Of a stretch of DNA of 64,000 nucleotides, positions 63,133-64,000 are shown in pieces. The translations under genes were made by a program, and so were the position numbers. Numbering within the stretch: position 1 is the stretch's first letter; each line of letters starts with the position of its first letter. Origin of the DNA: JAWKIW01 sp046331175 (GTDB lineage: Bacteria > Actinomycetota > Acidimicrobiia > Acidimicrobiales > Acidimicrobilacustridaceae); contig JAXLRI010000004.1 in the NCBI GenBank assembly GCA_046331175.1, forward strand, positions 659,005 to 723,004, given 5' to 3'. A model generated the notes under the pieces. It searched no databases, was not told the DNA's origin, and worked only from the letters and a program-made list of their open reading frames with translations.

Positions 63133-64000
63133 TCACCCGGCGAGCGCCGAGCAGCAGGTCTCCACGATCAACCGGGTGACGGTGTAGGGGTCCATGTTCG
63201 AGTTCGGACGACGATCCTCGATGTAGCCCTTCTGGTCGATCTCGACCTGCCACGGGATGCGCACCGAGGCACCGCGGTTCGACACGCCGTAGGAGAACTC
63301 GGTCCACGGGGCGGTCTCGTGCAGGCCGGTGAGGCGACGCTCGACGCCGGCGCCGTAGTTGGTGATGTGCTTCTCGGCGTTCTTCCCGAGGGCCTCGCAG
63401 GCCGTGATGATGGCGTCGTAGCTCTCGCGCATCGTGTTGGTCGAGAAGTTGGTGTGGGCGCCGGCGCCGTTCCAGTCGCCGGGCATCGGCTTGGGGTCGA
63501 TGGTCACCGACACGTCGAAGTCCTCGGCGATGCGGTACAGCAGCCACCGGGCCACGTACATCATGTCGCCGATGACCGGCGGAGCGGTCGGGCCGATCTG
63601 GAACTCCCACTGGCCCATCATCACCTCGGCGTTGGTGCCCGAGATGTCGAGGCCGGCGTCCATGCACGCCTCGGTGTGGGCCTCGACGATGTCGCGGCCC
63701 CAGATCTCGTCGGCGCCGACACCGCAGTAGTACGGACCCTGGGGACCCGGGTAGCCACCCTGGGGCCAGCCGAGGGGGTGCCCGTTCTTGAGGAACGTGT
63801 ACTCCTGCTCGATGCCGAACAAGGGCTCCTGGTCGGCGTACTTCTCGGCCACCTCCGCACAGGCGGCGCGGGTGTTGGTGGGGTGGGGCGTCATGTCGGT
63901 CAGGAGGACCTCGGTCATGACGAGCTTGTCGTCGCCCCCGCGGATGGGATCGGGGCAGACGAACACCGGGCGCAGCACGCAGTCCGACGCCTTGCCCGGA
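63133..64000 (-). CDS. glnII: type II (eukaryote-like) glutamine synthetase, C-terminal part
   Basis: About 288 residues are visible; the N-terminus is beyond the right edge. Motifs are FGIEQEYTFLKNGHPLGWP, GPYYCGVGADEIWGRDIVEAH, TNAEVMMGQWEFQIGP, PGDWNGAGAHTNFST and SYGVSNRGASVRIPWQVE, all typical of GSII. GSII is not adenylylated and is found with GSI in some actinobacteria and rhizobia. It is on the same strand as glnA and separated from it by the hairpin. Confidence 0.95.
   Translation of the reverse strand, partial: PGKASDCVLRPVFVCPDPIRGGDDKLVMTEVLLTDMTPHPTNTRAACAEVAEKYADQEPLFGIEQEYTFLKNGHPLGWPQGGYPGPQGPYYCGVGADEIWGRDIVEAHTEACMDAGLDISGTNAEVMMGQWEFQIGPTAPPVIGDMMYVARWLLYRIAEDFDVSVTIDPKPMPGDWNGAGAHTNFSTNTMRESYDAIITACEALGKNAEKHITNYGAGVERRLTGLHETAPWTEFSYGVSNRGASVRIPWQVEIDQKGYIEDRRPNSNMDPYTVTRLIVETCCSALAG

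Noticed and set aside
61548..63179. 543-residue plus-strand frame opposite glnA
   Set aside because: It is composed of Val/Leu/Arg/His-rich shadow sequence; glnA on the minus strand is unmistakable.

Overview
High-GC DNA with dense GTGA/ATGA gene overlaps. An adjacent pair of glutamine synthetases (type I and eukaryote-like type II) fits an actinobacterium. A GshB/MAPEG glutathione pair and a Suf system without a local desulfurase make a deep-branching actinobacterial lineage (such as Acidimicrobiia) plausible, but that placement is inference. No rRNA, tRNA or CRISPR array was seen.

Region 1 (about 1-19.5 kb) is one physiological module for Fe-S cluster biogenesis and nitrogen-oxide/anaerobic metabolism. 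A long minus-strand operon (7.8 kb down to the left edge) encodes a small membrane protein, ferredoxin, YwiC-like protein, RIC/YtfE cluster-repair protein, methyltransferase, b-type membrane protein, Mo-bisPGD oxidoreductase, four-cluster Fe-S subunit, Tat-type Rieske protein and a TDT transporter. It is followed by a group III truncated haemoglobin with a NuoF-like flavoprotein, a SufR-like regulator with an ACP-like protein, a plus-strand operon (HMA-like, NnrS-like, PAS, DUF488), a second truncated haemoglobin and sufBCD-sufT. Four intergenic regions carry the same half-site, TTCTAGC, with a second half-site four bases away. This suggests one regulator, probably the SufR-like protein, for the whole module.

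Region 2 (19.5-27.7 kb) is chromosomal accessory DNA: a DisA-type nucleotidyl-cyclase-domain protein, a P450 with a divergent TetR, a second TetR with a SnoaL-like protein, gshB plus MAPEG, a frameshifted membrane protein, a decayed cupin and an M24 peptidase cut by an insertion sequence.

Region 3 (27.7-61.4 kb) is a mobile, IS-rich region. Seven IS copies of four types are present: ISA (two copies), ISB (two), ISC (one) and an IS256-family element (two). One IS256 copy is nested in ISB. A 3,219-bp segment (primase N-terminus, XRE regulator, two membrane proteins, an immunity-like gene and an Rhs toxin tip) occurs twice. The second copy, at the intact parental locus, has gained three ISs whose empty sites survive in the first copy. 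The parental locus holds a primase/ATPase, tyrosine recombinase and a 1,707-codon Rhs gene broken by three ISs. Next come a lipoprotein, a MobF relaxase split by one nonsense codon, a winged-helix protein, an excisionase-like protein and an integrase, which together form an integrated conjugative or mobilizable element ending near 61.4 kb. VapBC and an iteron-like region lie in between.

Region 4 (61.5-64 kb) is core chromosome: glnA and the start of a type II glutamine synthetase gene, separated by a strong hairpin terminator.
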